The notes below the pieces were generated by a model, which did no database searches, had not been told where the DNA came from, and worked only from the letters and a program-made list of their open reading frames with translations. A stretch of DNA of 64,000 bases, from positions 62,001 through 126,000 of the forward strand of contig CAJTPD010000007.1 in assembly GCA_910578105.1 (NCBI GenBank), given 5' to 3'. The translations under genes were made by a program, and so were the position numbers. Positions 7,943-16,483 of this stretch are shown here, one piece after another. The stretch's first letter is position 1. Each line of letters starts with the position of its first letter. The DNA is from an uncultured Odoribacter sp. GTDB lineage: Bacteria > Bacteroidota > Bacteroidia > Bacteroidales > Marinifilaceae.

Positions 7943-8984
7943 AGTACCTCTGATAATCCCCGTTAGTCACTTGCTCCAGCCATTCCTGATTATCCAAGTA
8001 CCATTTCACCGTTTTCTCAATCCCTTCCTCAAACTGCAAAGAAGGTTCCCAACCCAATTCATTCTTCAGCTTCGTTGAATCGATAGCATAACGCAAATCA
8101 TGTCCTGCCCGGTCCATTACATAGGTAATCAGTTTTTCTGAAGTCCCTTCAGGGCGTCCCAGCAAACGATCTACCGTCTTGATCAATACCCGAATTAAAT
8201 CAATATTTTTCCATTCGTTAAAACCTCCGATATTATAAGTTCCGGCAATCTTGCCTTTATGGAAAATAATATCAATGGCCCGGGCATGATCCACTACATA
8301 CAACCAGTCCCGCACATTCTCCCCCTTCCCGTAAACGGGTAACGGTTTGTTATGACGGATATTATTGATAAACAAAGGAATCAACTTTTCCGGGAATTGG
8401 TAAGGACCGTAGTTATTACTGCAATTCGTCACAATGGTAGGCATACCGAAAGTATCGTGAAAAGCCCTCACAAAATGATCGGAAGAAGCTTTCGAAGCCG
8501 AATAAGGCGAATGCGGATCATACTTCGTTGTCTCCGTAAAAAATGTACCATCAAACTTCAGTGCCCCATACACCTCATCGGTAGAGATATGATAGAAACG
8601 TTTCCCATCATATTGTCCGTCCCAGCTTACTTTAGCAGCTTGTAACAAAGACAGGGTCCCCATCACATTCGTCTGTGCAAAGGTAAACGGATCTTTGATC
8701 GAGCGGTCTACATGACTTTCCGCTGCCAGATGAATCACCCCGTCGATACAGTACTGCCGGAACAATTCCAGCATCTTTTCAAAATCACAGATATCTGCTT
8801 TTACAAAAGTATAATTCGGCTGCTGTTCGATGTCTGCCAGATTAGCCAGATTTCCTGCATAAGTCAGCTTATCTATATTAACAATATGATACTCCGGGTA
8901 TTTCGTTACAAACAACCGGACAACATGCGAACCGATAAAACCGGCTCCTCCCGTAATCAATATATTCCGCTTAAAATCCATCAT
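7917..8984 (-). CDS. rmlB: dTDP-glucose 4,6-dehydratase
   Basis: The enzyme turns dTDP-glucose into dTDP-4-keto-6-deoxyglucose, the branch point for dTDP-rhamnose and for dTDP-4-amino sugars. The 355 residues show the NAD-binding GGAGFIGSHVVRLF near the N-terminus, the substrate region HLAAESHVDRSIKDP, HISTDEVYGAL, and the catalytic YSASKASSDH (Tyr-x3-Lys) of extended short-chain dehydrogenases; NCSNNYGPYQFPEKLIPLFI is typical of RmlB. The start ATG overlaps the rmlD stop as ATGA, indicating translational coupling. Its product probably feeds both RmlC/RmlD here and the WecE-type aminotransferase at 16.5-17.6 kb in the same operon. Confidence 0.97.
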   Translation of the reverse strand: MMDFKRNILITGGAGFIGSHVVRLFVTKYPEYHIVNIDKLTYAGNLANLADIEQQPNYTFVKADICDFEKMLELFRQYCIDGVIHLAAESHVDRSIKDPFTFAQTNVMGTLSLLQAAKVSWDGQYDGKRFYHISTDEVYGALKFDGTFFTETTKYDPHSPYSASKASSDHFVRAFHDTFGMPTIVTNCSNNYGPYQFPEKLIPLFINNIRHNKPLPVYGKGENVRDWLYVVDHARAIDIIFHKGKIAGTYNIGGFNEWKNIDLIRVLIKTVDRLLGRPEGTSEKLITYVMDRAGHDLRYAIDSTKLKNELGWEPSLQFEEGIEKTVKWYLDNQEWLEQVTNGDYQRYYERMYGDR

Positions 8985-9850
8985 ATCCGTTTTAATTCAT
9001 TTATACATTTCACAAGTGAATCTTTCCAGTAAGGAATGACACAATCAAAATCCCGTTTCACTCTTGTTTTATCTAACACTGAGAAAGCCGGACGTTTTAC
9101 TTTACTCGGGAACTCATCCGAATGGCAAGGCCGGATGTCACAAGTATTTCCCGATAATGTAGCAATTTCCCGGGCAAAATCATACCACGAACACACGCCT
9201 TCATTGGAAAAATGGTACACGCCCTCGTGTTGCCTGTATTTTCCTGTCTCAAGGATGTGGATAATCAAAGCGGCTAAGTCAGCGGCATAAGTCGGCGTTC
9301 CCACTTGATCGAATACAACAGACAACTGGTCCCGTTCCGCAGTCAAACGCCGCATGGTCTTCACAAAATTATTCCCGAAAACAGAATACAGCCAGGCAGT
9401 CCGGAAAATCAGATGCCGGCATCCGCTGGCTTCTATCGCCCGCTCACCTGCCAGCTTAGTCTTTCCGTATACCCCGAGCGGGTCCGTCGGTTCATCTTCC
9501 CGGCAGGGCAGATTCCCATTTCCACCGAACACATAATCGGTCGAAACATGAATCAAAGTGGCATCAGTCTCTTTACAGACAACAGCCAGATTTCCGACCG
9601 CCAGATGGTTAAGCCGGTCAGCCATTTCCACATCATCTTCCGCCTTATCCACATTCGTGTAAGCAGCACAATTTACTACTACCGAAATCCGATTTTCGTT
9701 CATACAACGACGGATAGCTTGCAAATCGGTGATATCCAATTCTGCTACATCCGTAAAAATAAAACACCCTCCATTTGCTCGCCGGGCTAAACACCTCATC
9801 TCATTTCCTAACTGTCCGTTTGCCCCGGTTACTAATATCCGTTCATTCAT
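8981..9850 (-). CDS. rmlD: dTDP-4-dehydrorhamnose reductase
   Basis: The enzyme makes the last step to dTDP-L-rhamnose, reducing dTDP-4-keto-rhamnose with NAD(P)H. The protein has 289 residues from the ATG at 9850, which gives the normal start MNERILVTGANGQLG and overlaps the rmlC stop by eight bases; the frame is open seven codons further up. Visible motifs are GANGQLGNEM (cofactor), VVNCAAYTNVDKAE, HVSTDYVFGG and the catalytic YGKTKLAGE. The C-terminal KRPAFSVLDKTRVKRDF is a usual RmlD ending. Gene order in transcription is rmlA, rmlC, rmlD, rmlB. Confidence 0.96.
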   Translation of the reverse strand: MNERILVTGANGQLGNEMRCLARRANGGCFIFTDVAELDITDLQAIRRCMNENRISVVVNCAAYTNVDKAEDDVEMADRLNHLAVGNLAVVCKETDATLIHVSTDYVFGGNGNLPCREDEPTDPLGVYGKTKLAGERAIEASGCRHLIFRTAWLYSVFGNNFVKTMRRLTAERDQLSVVFDQVGTPTYAADLAALIIHILETGKYRQHEGVYHFSNEGVCSWYDFAREIATLSGNTCDIRPCHSDEFPSKVKRPAFSVLDKTRVKRDFDCVIPYWKDSLVKCINELKRI

Positions 9851-10415
9851 ACAAATTCTCATTATAATCAAACAACCATTCCGCCTCTTTTAAACAAGGA
9901 TGATGACGATCTTTCTCCGAAAGAATTACCTTTTCAGCCGGCAATTGCCAGTCTATTCCCAAATCCGGATCATTCCATGCCAATGCCCCCTCACATTCAG
10001 GTGCATAAAAATTATCGCATTTATACTGAAACATTGCCTCCTCACTTAGAACGGCAAAACCATGAGCAAAACCACGCGGAATAAAAAACTGCCGTTTATT
10101 TTCCTCGCTCAATTCCACTGCCACATGTTTTCCATAGGTCAGCGAACCTCTCCGGATATCCACTGCTACATCCAAAACTCTTCCTTTCACTACCCGAACC
10201 AATTTTGACTGTGCATATGGTGGCTTCTGAAAATGCAATCCCCTCACCACGCCATAACACGACTTCGATTCATTGTCCTGCACAAACACCGTCCGGCAAA
10301 CTTTTGCCTCGAAATCCCGTTGTGAAAACAACTCAAAAAAATACCCGCGTTCATCGCCGAAGATACGGGGTTGCAAAACAACAACACCCGGTATTCCAGT
10401 TTCAATTAATTCCAT
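9843..10415 (-). CDS. rmlC: dTDP-4-dehydrorhamnose 3,5-epimerase
   Basis: The enzyme epimerises C3 and C5 of dTDP-4-keto-6-deoxyglucose on the way to dTDP-L-rhamnose. The 190-residue cupin begins MELIETGIPGVVVLQPRIFG; it shows GYFFELFSQRDFE, the catalytic histidine in VVRGLHFQKPPYAQSKLV, VLDVAVDIRRGSLTYG and FFIPRGFAHGFAVLS, all characteristic of RmlC. It is preceded by a 312-base gap that holds a decayed small gene, which interrupts the otherwise tight rml cluster. It is coupled to rmlD by an eight-base overlap. Confidence 0.97.
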   Translation of the reverse strand: MELIETGIPGVVVLQPRIFGDERGYFFELFSQRDFEAKVCRTVFVQDNESKSCYGVVRGLHFQKPPYAQSKLVRVVKGRVLDVAVDIRRGSLTYGKHVAVELSEENKRQFFIPRGFAHGFAVLSEEAMFQYKCDNFYAPECEGALAWNDPDLGIDWQLPAEKVILSEKDRHHPCLKEAEWLFDYNENLYE

Positions 10416-10462
10416 ATTTTAATCGATTAAATACTGATGGGTAAATTCTATCGAATATCCTA

Positions 10463-10676
10463 TCATTTCACCTTTGCCGAATATTCCTCGAAACTCCTAC
10501 ATTTTATAGTCTTAGTCTTACCCTCCTTCAATTCCTTAATGGCTCGCTGGATAGTTTTATTCGGTACATCAACAGTTTCCTGTACAATAATATCTCTCAC
10601 CCCGCAACATTTTTATTACACGTTTCAAATCCGACACTAATTCCAAATCATCTATTGTAACAATTAACTATGTCAT
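10463..10676 (-). pseudogene. Broken small antitoxin-like gene between rmlA and rmlC
   Basis: Reading the minus strand from the ATG at 10676 gives M-T-stop (TAG at 10668-10670), then LIVTIDDLELVSDLKRVIKM-LR. After an extra G in a four-G run (10600-10603) the coding sense moves to another frame, VRDIIVQETVDVPNKTIQRA and onward through IKELKEGKTKTI to FEEYSAKVK and TGA at 10463. Removing one G and reading the TAG as CAG restores a continuous protein of about 70 residues. Its character (short, a VTID beginning, a helical middle, an ELKEGKT loop and an FEEY ending) resembles small Bacteroidales antitoxins that precede RelE/ParE toxins. No toxin gene is present. Identification as an antitoxin is an inference; the two lesions are seen directly. 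Confidence 0.55.
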
Positions 10677-10727
10677 AATCTTATATATCCCGTTTTACAA
10701 CAAAAAAAAGCAAATTCCAAACGATTT

Positions 10728-11624
10728 TTATTTTTTCCCCCTTCCGGAAAATTCATCCGCCAACTTCAGAAGATATTGCCCATACTGATTTTTAATCATC
10801 GGCTGAGCTACCTCGCGCATTTTTTCTGGCGTAATCCAGCCTTTCCGCAAAGCAATTCCTTCGAGACAGGCAATTTTCAACCCCTGTCTTTTTTCAATCA
10901 CCTCCACAAAAGTAGACGCCTCACTCAGTGAATCGTGCGTACCGGTATCCAACCAGGCAAAACCACGTCCCAATAATTGTACCTTTAATTCTCCATCCTG
11001 CAAAAATCGCTGATTTACCGTCGTAATCTCCAACTCACCACGCGCAGACGGCTTGATATGCTTCGCCACATCCACCACCTTATTGGGATAGAAATACAAG
11101 CCCACCACCGCATAATTGGATTTCGGCACTTTCGGCTTCTCCTCGATGCTCAACACATTACCCTCCTTGTCGAACTCCGCCACTCCGTACCGTTCCGGGT
11201 CATTCACCCAATAACCGAATACCGTGGCTTTCTCCCCCTCCTCGGCTGTTTGCACCGCCTCTTCCAACATACGCGTGAAACTCTGCCCGTAGAAAATGTT
11301 ATCCCCAAGCACCAGACACACACTATCCTCCCCGATAAATTTCTCCCCGATAATAAACGCCTGTGCCAATCCGTCCGGACTTGGCTGCTCCGCATATTCG
11401 AACCTCATCCCATAATCCGAACCATCTCCTAACAACCGTCGGAATCCCGGCAAATCCTGAGGTGTCGAAATAATTAGTATCTCCTGAATCCCCGCCAGCA
11501 TCAACACGGAAATCGGATAGTATATCATCGGCTTATCAAAAATCGGAAGCAACTGCTTGCTCACCCCTTTTGTAATCGGATACAGCCGCGTACCGGAACC
11601 TCCGGCAAGCACTATTCCTTTCAT
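10728..11624 (-). CDS. rmlA: Glucose-1-phosphate thymidylyltransferase
   Basis: The enzyme joins glucose-1-phosphate and dTTP to dTDP-glucose, the entry to all dTDP-deoxysugars of this operon. The 298 residues begin MKGIVLAGGSGTRLYPIT with the nucleotide-binding GGSGTRLYP; then KPMIYYPISVLMLAGI, SPDGLAQAFIIGE, LGDNIFYGQ (metal-binding Asp), EKPKVPKSNYAVVGLYFY and AWLDTGTHDSL, all standard for RmlA. Full length. The gene lies 52 bases after the AlbA_2-type gene and may rely on read-through or on a local promoter I could not find. Confidence 0.97.
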   Translation of the reverse strand: MKGIVLAGGSGTRLYPITKGVSKQLLPIFDKPMIYYPISVLMLAGIQEILIISTPQDLPGFRRLLGDGSDYGMRFEYAEQPSPDGLAQAFIIGEKFIGEDSVCLVLGDNIFYGQSFTRMLEEAVQTAEEGEKATVFGYWVNDPERYGVAEFDKEGNVLSIEEKPKVPKSNYAVVGLYFYPNKVVDVAKHIKPSARGELEITTVNQRFLQDGELKVQLLGRGFAWLDTGTHDSLSEASTFVEVIEKRQGLKIACLEGIALRKGWITPEKMREVAQPMIKNQYGQYLLKLADEFSGRGKK

Positions 11625-11676
11625 AAATAATTAAGATTAAGTGTTTATATAAACCTATACCAACGAAAAGTCAACC

Positions 11677-13035
11677 TTATCTTCCACTAAAACTCTCTCC
11701 TGCCTCCTTATATTCTTTCCCCTGCTCCGTCAAACGGTATTTCTGCAAACCGCTATTAGGTTTTTCCGGAATTGTCATTTCAATAAAACCCAGATTCAAA
11801 GCCGGACGCAAATATTTCAAACGTAAATATTTTCTATCTGCAAGATTTAATCTTTCCAATATTTCTTGCCGGTTCAACTCCCTATCCATCACCCTGACCA
11901 ACTCCTGGACTTGGGGGGTAACTTGGGGGGTAACTTGGGGGGTAACTTGGGGGGTAACTTGGGGGGTAACCGGAATCGTCATACGTAAAAAGTTTTCCGT
12001 AAACCTGAAACATTCCCTCCCATAACTCCTTAAAATACGCGGCACACCCGATCCCAAATGCTCCACCAAATCCAAATCCCTGAACACCCGCATCAATTCC
12101 TTATTGCGAGGTACAGAATACCCTTCAAAAAATTCCTTCTCCGCCATACCCTGTGGTAAACCTCCGAAAGAAGTAATCTCTATCCGGTCATCAAAAATCT
12201 CAAACTTCGGAGGTACTTCCTGTGTATAATCATTATGCACAATCGCATTAATCACCGCCTCACGCAATGCAATCGGATTCCACAAGCGCGTTTCAATCCG
12301 CTCCCTGGAAGTAATCTTTGCTACCGTCTTGTTCTCCACTTCCAATCTGTCCAGCACTTGCTTAGTCGCCTTCACCAAAGAACAATAGCCATACTCATTA
12401 TTCTCTTTCAAATCCACCCTATCCGTCCCGTCATACTTCGCCAACTTCACAGACATACCATTCACATCTGCCAACAGGTAAGCCACATAATTATACCGTC
12501 CGTCATCAGTCAACAGCTCCAGATTGACGGCGAATTGCTGATTAAGCGTTTTATGAGCACTCTCATAATAGATCTTTAACTGCTCAAAAGTCAACTGCTG
12601 ATTGGGCGACTTGATTTTTCCAATGGAATTGCGCGTTCGCTTGGCAAACAACGTTTCAATCATCCGCACCGGCATCGGCTCTGCCGCCGACCCCACCCGA
12701 ATAAATGTTCCCCTCTCCGACATTCCCAACTTCTTGATATAATAAGGTTTCTCCGTACCGCTGGCAAACGTCACTTTAATCACCTCCACCCCGTCCATCA
12801 CTTCCACCGCCACATCAAACAACCCCATGCACGAAGGCATGACATTGTTCTTCAAACGGTCTTTAATTCTGAGCATATCGCCATCGATATCCTTCACCCC
12901 TATCGGCTCTCCCGTCTTATACATCCCGACATACAACACCCCTCCCTCCGGACAATTCAAAAAAGCCACCGCTTCTTTCTCCAGATCATCCGTCAAACAT
13001 TGCTTGTATTCTATTCGATTTGTCTCAGACGGCAT
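11677..13035 (-). CDS. AlbA_2 (Schlafen-type) DNA-binding/ATP-binding transcriptional regulator-like protein
   Basis: The start is set at ATG 13035 (MPSETNRIEYKQ), since the frame further up begins only with TTG. The 452 residues show an N-terminal AlbA_2 domain (RIEYKQ, then AVAFLNCPEGGVLYVGMYKT), a middle region, and a HATPase_c_4-type part (NPIALREAVINAIVHNDYTQ, then ITSFGGLPQGM, RNKELMRVFRDLDLVEHLGSG). A run of five V-T-P-Q units follows and then a winged-helix tail (RQEILERLNLADRKYLRLKYL). Such proteins are common, variable accessory genes in Bacteroidales, often near toxin-antitoxin or defence genes; the function is unsettled. It sits as an insert in the polysaccharide operon beside the broken nucleotidyltransferase gene. 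Confidence 0.85.
   Translation of the reverse strand: MPSETNRIEYKQCLTDDLEKEAVAFLNCPEGGVLYVGMYKTGEPIGVKDIDGDMLRIKDRLKNNVMPSCMGLFDVAVEVMDGVEVIKVTFASGTEKPYYIKKLGMSERGTFIRVGSAAEPMPVRMIETLFAKRTRNSIGKIKSPNQQLTFEQLKIYYESAHKTLNQQFAVNLELLTDDGRYNYVAYLLADVNGMSVKLAKYDGTDRVDLKENNEYGYCSLVKATKQVLDRLEVENKTVAKITSRERIETRLWNPIALREAVINAIVHNDYTQEVPPKFEIFDDRIEITSFGGLPQGMAEKEFFEGYSVPRNKELMRVFRDLDLVEHLGSGVPRILRSYGRECFRFTENFLRMTIPVTPQVTPQVTPQVTPQVTPQVQELVRVMDRELNRQEILERLNLADRKYLRLKYLRPALNLGFIEMTIPEKPNSGLQKYRLTEQGKEYKEAGESFSGR
11911..11970 (+). repeat. Five perfect 12-bp repeats with G6 tracts (quadruplex-prone)
   Basis: The plus strand carries TTGGGGGGTAAC five times without change. It encodes the V-T-P-Q run of the minus-strand gene. 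Five six-G tracts spaced by six bases satisfy the usual G-quadruplex pattern. Unit slippage keeps the frame, while slippage within a G6 tract would shift it. Confidence 0.95.
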
Positions 13036-13039
13036 AACG

Positions 13040-13096
13040 CTAAGCAAAAAATCTCTCTTTCAAACGTTCTTTCAATTCTTGTCGTTTATCCCTCAT
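13040..13096 (-). other. 18-codon ORF coupled to the nucleotidyltransferase stop
   Basis: An ATG at 13096 overlaps the TGA of the nucleotidyltransferase frame as ATGA and opens an ORF of 18 codons (MRDKRQELKERLKERFFA) ending at 13040, five bases before the AlbA_2 gene start. The coupling and the lysine/arginine/glutamate-rich helix look like the first residues of a protein whose rest has been lost. A HEPN partner would be expected in a MntA/HepT pair, but so short a piece does not prove it. Confidence 0.3.
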
Positions 13097-13384
13097 GTCA
13101 ACCGTATTCCATTTAACAAAGCCTCCTGCACAACCACATTATCCTCATAATCCCCAATCACATCTATCTTCCTATCCCCCAATGCCATCTTTAATTTTGC
13201 AATCATGCGTACCCGTTCCAGGGTTCCTTTCTTTTCCCCTGCATTTCGAATCAACAAATCAATATCCCCTCCTCGCTTACTATCGTCTGTGCGCGAACCA
13301 AACAAAAACACCTCTACCCCACCAACCATAAATCTCCCGCGCAATTCGGACAATCGTATCTATTTCCCCATGAGTCAATCGCAT
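13093..13384 (-). pseudogene. Frameshifted MNT-type nucleotidyltransferase
   Basis: The C-terminal frame has LFGSRTDDSKRGGDIDLLI, the GSx10DxD core of minimal nucleotidyltransferases (antitoxin components such as MntA, which AMPylate HEPN toxins). That frame has only a TTG at 13353 as a start. The normal N-terminus lies in another frame: from ATG 13384 one reads MRLTHGEIDTIVRIAREIYG, then a four-G run (13317-13320) throws the frame off. Taking away one G joins it as IYGWWVEVFLFGSR. So either a one-base insertion has broken the gene, or this is a slippage site or a sequencing error. The remaining 3' part, with KIDVIGDYEDNVVVQEALL, appears normal. Confidence 0.7.
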
Positions 13385-13433
13385 AATCTTTTATTTGTTT
13401 CCTACAAAAATATAGGATTTTTTCAAAAAACGC

Positions 13434-14249
13434 TCAATTTCCCGAACGATATTTAGCTAAAAAACGCTGATTCACTAACCTCCGCTTATTATCAAAAACC
13501 CACCCCCACTTATTAAAATACTTTACCACTGATTGAATATGATATTTCAACAGTTTCTTATTTTTATAAGAACCTTTTGCATACTCATGATATACAAATA
13601 CCTTGGGATAATATACCGTTTTAGCCACCTCTCCTATCCTTCTACATAAATCCAGATCCTCTGCATACATAAAGAAACGTTCATCAAACCCTCCAATCTG
13701 TTTCAACACAGAAACCCGCATAAACATAAAGCATCCCGACAAAGAAGGCACTTCCATAATCGAATTATAATCCGTAAAATGCAATTCATACCTTTCATTT
13801 TGTTTCTTGGCATAATTTTTCAAAGGATTAAAACGCCGCAAAAATAAATCTGCTGGCGTTGGCAATAATTTACACAAATATTGAAGTTCGCCATCAGGAT
13901 ATAATACTTTAGGCATAACCAATCCAATATCATCATTCGCGTCCATATAATCAGATATATATTCCAATATATGTTCTTCAAAATAAATATCCGGATTAAT
14001 TACCACATGGTACGTTGCTCTCCTCTCTATCGCTTCGCGAATCGCAATATTATGCCCGGAACCATATCCTAAATTAATGCTATGGATATATTTTATTTTG
14101 TCAGACAAAGCCGTTACTTCTCTCAATTTATCATTAGATGAATTGTCTATCACATAAAGCACACTCACAGAACTTTTCAACACACAATTAATCACTCTTG
14201 ATAAATCGTCAAAAGAGGTATGATAAGTAACAATAGATGCAGAAAGCAT
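13434..14249 (-). CDS. Glycosyltransferase family 2, rhamnosyltransferase-like
   Basis: The 271-residue cytoplasmic enzyme starts MLSASIVTYHTSFDDLSRVI with VIDNSSNDKL, the GT-A nucleotide-binding region of GT2 proteins. HVVINPDIYFEE holds the N-P-D variant of the DxD metal site. LSGCFMFMRVSVLKQIGGFD followed by ERFFMYAEDLDLCRRI is the acceptor-side signature shared with WbbL-type rhamnosyltransferases. As the operon makes dTDP-rhamnose, transfer of rhamnose or a derived 6-deoxyhexose to the lipid-linked repeat is likely, but donor and linkage are inferred. It is the last of the AT-rich block of transferase genes before the accessory patch. Confidence 0.87.
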   Translation of the reverse strand: MLSASIVTYHTSFDDLSRVINCVLKSSVSVLYVIDNSSNDKLREVTALSDKIKYIHSINLGYGSGHNIAIREAIERRATYHVVINPDIYFEEHILEYISDYMDANDDIGLVMPKVLYPDGELQYLCKLLPTPADLFLRRFNPLKNYAKKQNERYELHFTDYNSIMEVPSLSGCFMFMRVSVLKQIGGFDERFFMYAEDLDLCRRIGEVAKTVYYPKVFVYHEYAKGSYKNKKLLKYHIQSVVKYFNKWGWVFDNKRRLVNQRFLAKYRSGN

Positions 14250-14261
14250 TATATTGGTTAA

Positions 14262-15368
14262 TTAAAAGATTATCAACTTATGGTACTCGTTAATATAATT
14301 ACGTTGCATTATTTCAGATGAATAATTTCGAAGCAAATATTCACGAGGTGTTAAATCATGGGACTTAAGTTGGTTTATCAAGCTAATAAGACTATTACTA
14401 TCATTATTTTTAAAAATACAATTAGAAGAAAGTCCTCTTATCATTTCAATATGAGGCATAATATCCGATAATATTGGCAATACATTAGTACTTAAAGCTT
14501 CAAGTACTGCTGTTGGGAAACCTTCTGAGTAAGATGCTGAAATATAATAATCTGCTATTTGTAAATATTGAAGTGTTCCAGGTTGAGCTCCAATTAATCT
14601 TATATGCGTACTGTTTCCTATTAAAGTTTTGCATTCACTCATTAATGGTCCATCCCCCATAATAATAAGGTAATTCTCATGATCAAATTCCATTGATTTA
14701 AATGTTTCTATCAAAAAAAATGGATTTTTCCGATAAATCAAATTCCCGATAAACAAAAAAACTTTTGCATTTGCAGGAATCCCCATACTTAATCGCCGCT
14801 TTACTACTTCATCTTTCACCAATGGCACAAAAACATTTGCAGGAACTCCCGTATATATTGTAACTAAATTAAGTTTATCATTTTTTACCTTCTCCTCGAT
14901 AAATCTAGAACATACAATCACTTTATTGAATGATTTTAATATATGCAGATGAAATTTAGCCATCAGTCTCCCTTTGAGTTTTCCAAATTGCATACAATAA
15001 TCTTCATGGGGATTATTAAAAAGCGATGAAACAATCGGTATTTTACTTAAGCGCATTAATTCTAATAATACATCTGCTCTAAAACCATATGAATGGACAA
15101 CGTCAGGCAACGTTGAAAGAATTACATCTTTTATCTTTGAGAGACTCAAGATTCCTACAATTCCTGGCTTCACATTTACAGATTTAATTTCAATACCAAG
15201 ATTTACAAAATCTTGCATTCTTGATTCCTCAGATTCAGAAGAGATTGTCACAATTGAAAATTTAACATCTTGAATATTACTATTATAGTACGCTTCAAGC
15301 ATATTAAAAATTACATTTGTCGGCCCTCGACGAATAAGAGAAGAACAAACGATAGTTACCTTAAGCAT
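14262..15368 (-). CDS. Glycosyltransferase family 4
   Basis: The 368-residue protein shows the GT-B, GT4 layout: N-terminal GPTNVIFNMLEAYYNS acceptor part, SYGFRADVLLELMRLSKIPI, a nucleotide-sugar half with VFLFIGNLIYRKNPFFLIET and LIIMGDGPLMSECK, and the retaining E-x7-E motif in SASYSEGFPTAVLEALS. It probably adds one sugar of the repeat unit on the cytoplasmic face of the inner membrane; the sugar is not predictable. Its start overlaps the previous gene's end by 13 bases. Confidence 0.9.
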   Translation of the reverse strand: MLKVTIVCSSLIRRGPTNVIFNMLEAYYNSNIQDVKFSIVTISSESEESRMQDFVNLGIEIKSVNVKPGIVGILSLSKIKDVILSTLPDVVHSYGFRADVLLELMRLSKIPIVSSLFNNPHEDYCMQFGKLKGRLMAKFHLHILKSFNKVIVCSRFIEEKVKNDKLNLVTIYTGVPANVFVPLVKDEVVKRRLSMGIPANAKVFLFIGNLIYRKNPFFLIETFKSMEFDHENYLIIMGDGPLMSECKTLIGNSTHIRLIGAQPGTLQYLQIADYYISASYSEGFPTAVLEALSTNVLPILSDIMPHIEMIRGLSSNCIFKNNDSNSLISLINQLKSHDLTPREYLLRNYSSEIMQRNYINEYHKLIIF

Positions 15369-16483
15369 AATTCTATTTTCTCAATATACTTATTCCAACG
15401 CACATCCCAAGTATTATCATTCACTATAGCCTGAGCCTTGTTCATCGAGAATTTGATGTTTGATAAATCAATTGGCTTCTCTATTATTTTAAGATAATCG
15501 TCATCTGCATATTGTACAACTTCGGGGAGAGGAAGCGAGATTACCGGAACCCCCGCTGACAAATATTCAAATAACTTGGTTGGATAAATACCTACTGTAT
15601 GATTGTTTACTACATACGGAATAAGTCCCATTTTCATATGAGCAAGATGATTGTTCAATTCCATCTTGGGAAGTTGTCCTATATGGATAACATTAGGAAG
15701 CTCCAAAATCTGCCTGGCTGCATCTTCAAGTATTCCTCCTATTATTAAAAACTTCTCCTTGGGATTTTTTAATATTAATTCTCTTAAGAAAATGTAATCG
15801 ATAGCAAAATGAAGATTCCCGATATATCCTATATATTCACGCGCTCCATCATTTATATTAAAAAATGAATCAACATTAACACCTTGAGGTATATAGTGAA
15901 TATTATCATTCAAAAGTCTATAATCTTCAATTGTTGCATGGTTATCTGCAATTACAAGGTCGGATTCCTTGACTGCTTTTCTCTCCCATTCTAGAATTCG
16001 GTTATTCAAATGGGGATTTGTAGATCTTCTTTCCGCCAAATCGTATATCTTGAATTTGGACCTCCTGAAGAACTCATAAATTGTCGGATTCATATAAGTT
16101 GCCCAAAAGAAATTATTATCCGACATTGACATTGCACTTTTCATAAGAGTGTAATTAATTTTACCTATTATGTTGTTATGAAAAGGCAAATGCTTTGCAC
16201 TGACCAACTCCATATTGTCCATTATTGGATTCTGGATTCCCGCATTTTTTTGGGAATGCTTATATGAAACTATCCTTTTAAAAAAGTCTATAGAAAAAGG
16301 ATTATGGTTTAATAATCCCAATGGAGAACTTACAAATATTCGCTTGTCTTGCAGAATGGTTGCGAATCTGGAAATAATCTCATGCTGGCGTTCCCAGGAA
16401 TGAGCCCAATGTTGCCCCGGAAAAAAGGTGTAGCTGGAAAATCCCATAATAGGATTCTCCAATGATATATTATTTCGACTCAT
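15356..16483 (-). CDS. Glycosyltransferase, GT-B fold (group 1-like)
   Basis: The 375 residues begin MSRNNISLENPIMGFSSYTF. The C-terminal half has EYIGYIGNLHFAIDYIFLRE, KFLIIGGILEDAARQIL, VIHIGQLPKMELNNHLAHMK and IYPTKLFEYLSAGVPVISLP, the nucleotide-sugar-binding region of GT-B enzymes of the GT4 type. KVYDLAERR-like and VIADNHATIEDYRLL blocks in the middle suit the same fold. It lacks an obvious membrane segment. It overlaps the aminotransferase gene upstream by 14 bases, so the genes are translated together. Sugar specificity is unknown. Confidence 0.85.
   Translation of the reverse strand: MSRNNISLENPIMGFSSYTFFPGQHWAHSWERQHEIISRFATILQDKRIFVSSPLGLLNHNPFSIDFFKRIVSYKHSQKNAGIQNPIMDNMELVSAKHLPFHNNIIGKINYTLMKSAMSMSDNNFFWATYMNPTIYEFFRRSKFKIYDLAERRSTNPHLNNRILEWERKAVKESDLVIADNHATIEDYRLLNDNIHYIPQGVNVDSFFNINDGAREYIGYIGNLHFAIDYIFLRELILKNPKEKFLIIGGILEDAARQILELPNVIHIGQLPKMELNNHLAHMKMGLIPYVVNNHTVGIYPTKLFEYLSAGVPVISLPLPEVVQYADDDYLKIIEKPIDLSNIKFSMNKAQAIVNDNTWDVRWNKYIEKIELCLR

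Noticed and set aside
10437..10640. A 67-codon plus-strand ORF between rmlA and rmlC
   Set aside because: The minus strand of the same stretch gives a recognisable, though broken, small protein; the plus-strand translation has no protein-like features.
11911..11970. CRISPR-like array
   Set aside because: The 12-bp units are directly adjacent without spacers and encode a V-T-P-Q run in frame.
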